Both the position numbers and the translations under genes were made by a program. From JAGVSR01 sp963786675 (lineage in GTDB: Bacteria; Pseudomonadota; Alphaproteobacteria; Rhizobiales; Hyphomicrobiaceae), in contig CAWAZY010000005.1 of the NCBI GenBank assembly GCA_963786675.1, positions 372,001-436,000 of the forward strand: 64,000 nt of DNA, in the 5' to 3' direction. Positions within the stretch are counted from its first letter, which is position 1. The number at the start of each line of letters is the position of its first letter. Below, piece by piece: positions 59,902 to 64,000 of the stretch. The notes beneath the pieces are model-generated. The model worked only from the letters and a program-made list of their open reading frames with translations. It ran no database searches and was not told where the DNA came from.

Positions 59902-60783
59902 TCAAAGTTTTGTGTCAGCGGCGGTTCTGAGCCTGTGCACAAAGAGCGCTGCCGCGGTGAGATCGGCGAGCGAACCCGGATTGTACCCTGCGGCTTTCAG
60001 CGCGGCATCGAAGGCGAGAAGCGCCTCGATCGCGACGGGAGAGAACGGGGTGGCTGCCAGGATCTCAGAGTTGGCCGTGCGGAAATTCTGTGCCGCCTGG
60101 CAGACCGCGCGCGCGGTGTCCCGGCCATGTTTGCGCGCGATGTGCGTGTCGGGGGTCAACGCGAGCACATCGAGGAAGGCCAGCGTCACGGCTTCCGTCT
60201 CCGCGCGCGCGATGGCGTGCGCGTCGATGGCCTGCGCCAGATCGAAGACCTGTTGGAAATCCGTGACGTAGGCCTTGGCGACGAGGTCGCGATCCGCCGC
60301 CGCGTGCATGGCGTCGGCGACACGCATTCCGGGTGGGGGCGGTGCGTTGACATCGTAGGTGGCGGCGTCCCCAAGCCCGCCAGGACTTGCCCGCGCGATG
60401 GCGGCGAAGATGTGGGCGGCGTCGCCTTGATCAAGCCCCGTCAGCGTGCGCGCGAGGCAGTCTTGCAACCCGGCCTGCGTGGTACCGGGCTTGGTCGCGG
60501 CAGCGGCCAGTGGGGCACAGAGCAACAGGATGCCGAGATTGGTGTTGCAGCCCACCGTGTCGAATGTCGCCGCGACGGCGCGGTGGATGCGTTCCCCGAC
60601 AGAGAGGCCGGTGTCGGCGATGAGATTGGCCGTCACGTCGGCGCTGCGTTCGAAATCGCTGACGGCCATGCCATGCCCTTCGGCGAAGACATGGACATTC
60701 CCCGGCTTGAGGGCGCGGACCTCCGCGTAGCAGGCGTTCCGGTAGGCGCCGGCGACACTGGCGCTGGCAAGCGGAAAGCTCAT
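59902..60783 (-). CDS. Orf7, triphosphoribosyl-dephospho-CoA synthase-like protein of the H4MPT pathway
   Basis: A 293-residue protein of the CitG/MdcB fold. The N-terminal ALKPGNVHVFAEGHGM, the DTGLSVGERI and GCNTNLGILLLCAPL segments, and GDAATYDVNAPPPP are typical. In Methylobacterium this gene (orf7) is required for growth on C1 compounds, and a cofactor-biosynthesis role is presumed (established knowledge of the gene set, not visible in the sequence). The start overlaps the orf5 stop as ATGA (60780-60783). Confidence 0.88.
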   Translation of the reverse strand: MSFPLASASVAGAYRNACYAEVRALKPGNVHVFAEGHGMAVSDFERSADVTANLIADTGLSVGERIHRAVAATFDTVGCNTNLGILLLCAPLAAAATKPGTTQAGLQDCLARTLTGLDQGDAAHIFAAIARASPGGLGDAATYDVNAPPPPGMRVADAMHAAADRDLVAKAYVTDFQQVFDLAQAIDAHAIARAETEAVTLAFLDVLALTPDTHIARKHGRDTARAVCQAAQNFRTANSEILAATPFSPVAIEALLAFDAALKAAGYNPGSLADLTAAALFVHRLRTAADTKL

Positions 60784-61728
60784 GACGCGGCGGGTTCAGA
60801 CAGGGCGGCCAGAAAATCTTCCGCGAGTGTCCAGGCAATGTTGACGTCGGTGACGCTCTGCAATCCCTTCCAGGCCGGATTGGAATTGATCTCCAAAACC
60901 AGAAGTTGGCCGTTCTCGTCGCGGATCAGATCGACACCGGCGTAATCGGCGCCGATGGCGGCGGTTGCCGTGAGCGCCAGTGTCGGTCATCTGCTCATCG
61001 GGCTCGACATGGACCGGCGACGCGCCCTGATGCACGTTGGTGATCCACGTGCGCCCGACGCGCACGATGGCCGACAACAGCCGGCCGCGGGATACGAACA
61101 CGCGCCAGTCCTCGAAGTGCGTGTCGGTGGGGCGGCGCAGGTAGCGCTGCAGGTAGTAGACGTCGCCAACGGCTGACGGCTCGGGCAGGTTCTCAGGATG
61201 ATCGACGCGGGTGACGCCGTTTCCCTGGCTGCCGAAGAGCGGTTTGGCGACGAGGGGCCGTCCCCCTTCCGCGGCGAAGAACGCCTGGGCCGCCGCGAGG
61301 CCCTCGGCCGCGCGCGTCGGCGGCACGGGCAGGCCGGCTTTCTGGAACAGGAACGTCGCGGTCGATTTGTCGACGCAGCGCTCGATGACGCGGGCATCGT
61401 TCCAGACCCTGACGCCGCTTTCGCGCAGCGCATGGAGAATGCCGAGACGCAAAGTGATTTGCTCCAGCGAGCCAGTGGACACCGAGCGCACGAAAGCCCC
61501 GTCGGGCAAGTCGCCGTCGAATCCCGGGATAGAGATGCCGGACGCAAGCCGCGTGTCGAAGGCGCAGAACTTGAGGCACGTCGTGACGACGGTTGCGCCG
61601 CGCATTTCCAAAGCCTCGCGCAGACGCCGCGCATGCCAGTCGCCGCCGCCGTCTTCCACGAACAAAACGATACGCGGCCCGGACAAGCCTGGCCGGCGCG
61701 CGCTGATCGAGAAAGACGGCGTGGTCAT
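60780..61728 (-). CDS. Orf5, RimK-like ATP-grasp ligase of the H4MPT pathway, frameshifted
   Basis: A 315-residue reconstruction. ATP-grasp motifs: PLFGSQGNGVTRV (P-loop-like), VYYLQRYLRRP, then ADYAGVDLIRDENG and VLEINSNPAWKGLQ, the metal-binding end. It is the family of alpha-glutamate ligases. The literal frame derails at about 60981 (DEQMTDTGAHGN); removing one base restores LALTATAAIGADYAGVDL and a TGA at 60780-60782 that overlaps the orf7 start. Its likely role is glutamylation in H4MPT or methylofuran synthesis, by analogy. A hairpin repeat lies directly before its ribosome site. Confidence 0.88.
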
Positions 61729-61743
61729 GGTGTTCCTTTTCCT

Positions 61744-61771
61744 TCTCCCCATTTGACGTCGAATGGGGAGA
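61744..61771. repeat. Palindromic repeat, copy A
   Basis: TCTCCCCATT (61744-61753) and AATGGGGAGA (61762-61771) make a perfect 10-bp stem around TGACGTCG. It fills the 54-base gap between mch and orf5, ending just before the orf5 ribosome site. Related to copy B at 63931. Confidence 0.75.
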
Positions 61772-61782
61772 GAGGGAGAAGA

Positions 61783-62754
61783 TTACCGGAAGCTCGCTTC
61801 GACGATTTCCGGGGCCAGCTTGCCGGCCTGGAACGAGGCGCCGGTATCCAGGTTGGAAACCGTCACCAGCGCGGGGCTGAAGAGCATGGCGTCGATCTTG
61901 TAGAAGTCGCCGTTCACTTCCGCAAAGGTCTCCGCGAACGGCTTGCCATAAGAGGTCGAACCGCTCGACGGCAGCGCTTCGGCCAGCTTCTTGGCCTCCT
62001 CGTCGGAGCCGCGCACGAACAGTTGAATGCGCCCGCCGTAAATGATGGCGTCGTTGGTGCGGCCCATGGCTTTCACGAAATCGGGGATCGGCGGCGCGAT
62101 CGGCGCCACGCCGTAGCCGTCGACGATGTTCTCCAGCGGGAAGTGCAGCGCATGGGCCTTGTGCAGCGAGACTTCCAGCACACGCGCGGCAATCTGCACG
62201 GTGCCGGCGAGGCTGCCGGTCGGCGCGTAGAGGATCGTCAGGTTGGAAGCGGGGATGCCGCACGCGGAAGCGACGTTCGCGGCGACGGACGAGGGCGGCG
62301 CGTTGTCACCTTCGATGACCAGCGCCCCCTTGTTGTGATGGTCGACGTAGCCGAGTTCCTTGTAGAGCTCCTCGACACGCGACAGAGCCCGCGCTGGCCC
62401 CGAGCCCAACGCGAAAAAGCCCGAACTCTCCTCGGTGATCGTCCAGCCGGCGTACTGGCTGCCCAGACACGCGATGACCGGGTTCGAAGAATGGACAACG
62501 ACACCGAGCGGCCAGTTCGCCAGCCCCGACGCCGATGTGAACTGCACTGTGCCGAGTCCGCCCATGCAAACCTCGCCGAGGAGACGGCCGGCTTCCAGGC
62601 CGCCCGGCGTATTGGCGCCGAGATCCACGAGCCGCTCGCCATTGGCGCCGGTCGAAACGGCGCAGCGGAGCGCCTGAGCATTCGACACGATCGTATCGAC
62701 GATGTCGGCGGCCCGTGCGTTAACGCTGGGGGCCTGGTTGAAGGCATGGGTCAT
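61783..62754 (-). CDS. mch: Methenyl-H4MPT cyclohydrolase
   Basis: A 323-residue enzyme that hydrolyses methenyl-H4MPT to formyl-H4MPT. Signatures: EAGRLLGEVCMGGLGTVQFT, VVVHSSNPVIACLGSQYAGWT and LYAPTGSLAGTVQIAARVLE. ATG 62754 (MTHAFNQAPS) has GAGGAAA eight bases upstream, and the frame extending to 63012 is a shadow of the next gene. The order on this strand is ATP-grasp - mch - orf5 - orf7 - (gap) - fae. Confidence 0.96.
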   Translation of the reverse strand: MTHAFNQAPSVNARAADIVDTIVSNAQALRCAVSTGANGERLVDLGANTPGGLEAGRLLGEVCMGGLGTVQFTSASGLANWPLGVVVHSSNPVIACLGSQYAGWTITEESSGFFALGSGPARALSRVEELYKELGYVDHHNKGALVIEGDNAPPSSVAANVASACGIPASNLTILYAPTGSLAGTVQIAARVLEVSLHKAHALHFPLENIVDGYGVAPIAPPIPDFVKAMGRTNDAIIYGGRIQLFVRGSDEEAKKLAEALPSSGSTSYGKPFAETFAEVNGDFYKIDAMLFSPALVTVSNLDTGASFQAGKLAPEIVEASFR

Positions 62755-62777
62755 TGTCGGCGTTTCCTCAGTGGTTT

Positions 62778-63920
62778 TCAGTTTACATACATGAGATCGG
62801 CGAGCGCGCCCAATCGCTCGCGGCAAAGCTGTTCGGCGGCTGTACTGGTGTCCGCCTGGGCCATGGCAGTGGCAACCGGCTGACCGCGGCCGATGGCGGT
62901 TCCGGCTGGGGGCCGGTCCGCCGTCCAATCGGGCCATGTGACGGGCGGCACGGTAAATGCGCCACGGTCGGCATAGAGATAAGCGGCCGCCGCCGCTTTG
63001 GGGGGGCGCCACTGCTGTTGCAGGATGACAGCCGGATTTTCGCCGCGCACAGCGGCCATATGCGCTGCAAAGAGCGAGCCTTTTTCATCGTCGAGCACGT
63101 CGAGCGTGGCGCCGGGACGTGGGTTCACTTCCAAGAGAAGCGGCTCGCCCTCATCCACGAGGAAGTCGAGCGATACGAGGCCGGTCAATTGGAACTCGGC
63201 CAGCACCGCCAGCGCGATATCCAGGACCTGCGTTTCGAGATCCGTCGAAACCGCAACGCCGCTCACCGCGCCGCCATAGCGGTAGGGCCGGCGTCCGCGC
63301 GGCGAGGTCCACTGGTGGGACAGCGCGAAGGCCGTGCCGCGCGGGTTCGCGACGGCGAGGACAGACAGCGGCGTGCCAGCCGCCTCGCGTTGGAAATAGC
63401 GCCGGGGATCGGCTTCGAATTGGGCGGGACACTTGTGAATGTGCAAGCCGCCCGTGCCGCCGATCCGCTTCATCAGCCAGCCGTCCGGCGCGCCGGGAGG
63501 CGCGATCTGCGTTTCGGGATGACGGATGCCCAACCGCGCCAGCGTCTCGAAGAACTGCGTGGGGTCCTTCACACGCTGAATAATCTCCGCGCTGTTGCCG
63601 AGCAGCGTGAACCGTTCGGCGAGGGCGGCGACGAGGCGCGGATTGCACTCGAACCCTGCGCCGAGCACGAGCCCGAGCGGACGTTCCGGCTGCGCAGCCG
63701 ATAACCGTTCCAGTGCCCGGATCAGCGGTCCCTTGGTGAAGCCAACCTGGACGCGGGCGGGCAGGCAAATCAGGGCATCAGCGGCCGCGCGCGTGTCTTC
63801 ATCTCCGAAACAATCGACGACCAGCGGACGAAAGCCAGCCCTTTGGGCAGACTGCGCCAGCGCGCGGCCCGAGAAGGCGGCGATCAGAACGGAGTGCGTT
63901 GGCGGATGGTCCGCGGACAC
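62778..63920 (-). CDS. ATP-grasp domain protein of the H4MPT cluster
   Basis: A protein of about 380 residues. A Rossmann-like N-terminal part (VLIAAFSGRALAQSAQRAGF) precedes the ATP-grasp domain: LLGNSAEIIQRVKDPTQFF, LMKRIGGTGGLHIH (Gly-rich loop), VSLDFLVDEGEPLLLEVNPRPGATLDVLD (metal site). It belongs to the archaeal-type ATP-grasp carboligases that accompany H4MPT/methanofuran genes, but I cannot tell which. MfnD-like tyramine-glutamate ligase is one possibility. GTG 63920 is chosen because GAGAGGGGAAG lies six bases upstream; an earlier GTG at 63947 is inside a hairpin repeat. Confidence 0.84.
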   Translation of the reverse strand: MSADHPPTHSVLIAAFSGRALAQSAQRAGFRPLVVDCFGDEDTRAAADALICLPARVQVGFTKGPLIRALERLSAAQPERPLGLVLGAGFECNPRLVAALAERFTLLGNSAEIIQRVKDPTQFFETLARLGIRHPETQIAPPGAPDGWLMKRIGGTGGLHIHKCPAQFEADPRRYFQREAAGTPLSVLAVANPRGTAFALSHQWTSPRGRRPYRYGGAVSGVAVSTDLETQVLDIALAVLAEFQLTGLVSLDFLVDEGEPLLLEVNPRPGATLDVLDDEKGSLFAAHMAAVRGENPAVILQQQWRPPKAAAAAYLYADRGAFTVPPVTWPDWTADRPPAGTAIGRGQPVATAMAQADTSTAAEQLCRERLGALADLMYVN

Positions 63921-63930
63921 GGCGTACTTC

Positions 63931-63965
63931 CCCTCTCCCCATTGCACTTGGCAATGGGGAGAGGG
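63931..63965. repeat. Palindromic repeat, copy B
   Basis: CCCTCTCCCCATTGC (63931-63945) and GCAATGGGGAGAGGG (63951-63965) form a perfect 15-bp stem on an ACTTG loop, then TTGGGGTGAGGGG. Similar CCCTCACCCC...CTCTCCCC repeats are frequent between genes in Rhizobiales. The stem stops 11 bases before the GTG start of the ATP-grasp gene. The rest of the window (63966-64000) contains no recognisable gene. Confidence 0.8.
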
Positions 63966-64000
63966 TTGGGGTGAGGGGCGGCTGCTGGTTCCGACTCGTG

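Noticed and set aside
61198..62883. A 561-codon plus-strand open frame opposite mch and orf5
   Set aside because: It is Arg/Gly/Ala-rich, lies antisense to two clearly recognisable genes, has no ribosome site, and arises from high GC codon bias.
62755..63012. N-terminal extension of mch to an upstream ATG
   Set aside because: Mch homologues begin near the ATG at 62754, which has a ribosome site; the extension is the other frame of the ATP-grasp gene.

Overview
The window is about 64 kb of GC-rich chromosomal DNA from a methylotrophic alphaproteobacterium, most likely of the Hyphomicrobiales (Hyphomicrobium/Methyloceanibacter-like). The assignment rests on gene content and not on a marker gene. 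A formaldehyde-oxidation cluster built on tetrahydromethanopterin (H4MPT) occupies the right end: fae, mch, orf5, orf7, orf17, a HisA-like gene and an ATP-grasp gene. The rest is typical alphaproteobacterial housekeeping, including petABC encoding cytochrome bc1, parE, lpxD, a two-subunit methylmalonyl-CoA mutase and a cca/DUF6111/Nudix operon. No insertion sequence, phage, CRISPR array, rRNA or tRNA was recognised.

Layout. 1-2.4 kb: the end of a repeat-rich autotransporter. 2.5-10.7 kb: lpxD, a cold-shock gene, a DCC protein, an orphan ABC permease, a phytoene-dehydrogenase-like oxidase, a SufA/ErpA protein and a TfoX-domain protein. 10.7-20.6 kb: RhlE helicase, aquaporin Z, ParE, a pirin/membrane/GFA operon and a fatty-acid desaturase. 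20.6-23.5 kb: small unusual proteins (a His-rich repeat protein, a TetR regulator with palindromic operators, a secreted repeat peptide and a P460-like cytochrome). 23.5-32.6 kb: methylmalonyl-CoA mutase, a HerA/DUF853 ATPase, cytochrome c, a patatin lipoprotein and superoxide dismutase. 33.2-36.7 kb: a MacAB-type efflux operon. 37-45 kb: an H-NS-like protein, cca and its partners, an MFS transporter and hemF. 45.3-51.3 kb: an ABC exporter, trmL and petABC with a strong terminator. 51.3-56.2 kb: a methylthioadenosine salvage locus (mtnP; apt - zinc ribbon - mtnA - class II aldolase) interrupted by a class D beta-lactamase pair on the other strand. 56.1-64 kb: a lipoprotein and the H4MPT C1 cluster.

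How genes work together. Fae condenses formaldehyde with H4MPT and Mch takes the next-but-one step. Orf5, Orf7, Orf17, the HisA-like protein and the ATP-grasp protein are in the set of genes that accompanies this pathway and are probably cofactor (H4MPT/methylofuran) biosynthesis enzymes. mtdB and fhc are not in view and may lie beyond the right edge. Methylmalonyl-CoA mutase would serve the ethylmalonyl-CoA/propionyl-CoA route of assimilation. The mtn locus would turn methylthioadenosine into adenine (reused by Apt), DHAP and a methylthio-aldehyde.

Data quality. At least nine conserved genes, parE, petA, sodB, mutB, mch-cluster genes and others among them, are broken in this sequence. In every case that could be resolved to a base (ten sites) the break is cured by removing a single extra base. 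Because parE and petA should be essential, these are far more likely uncorrected sequencing or assembly insertions than real pseudogenes. For such genes I give the span of the reconstructed gene and name the suspect position.
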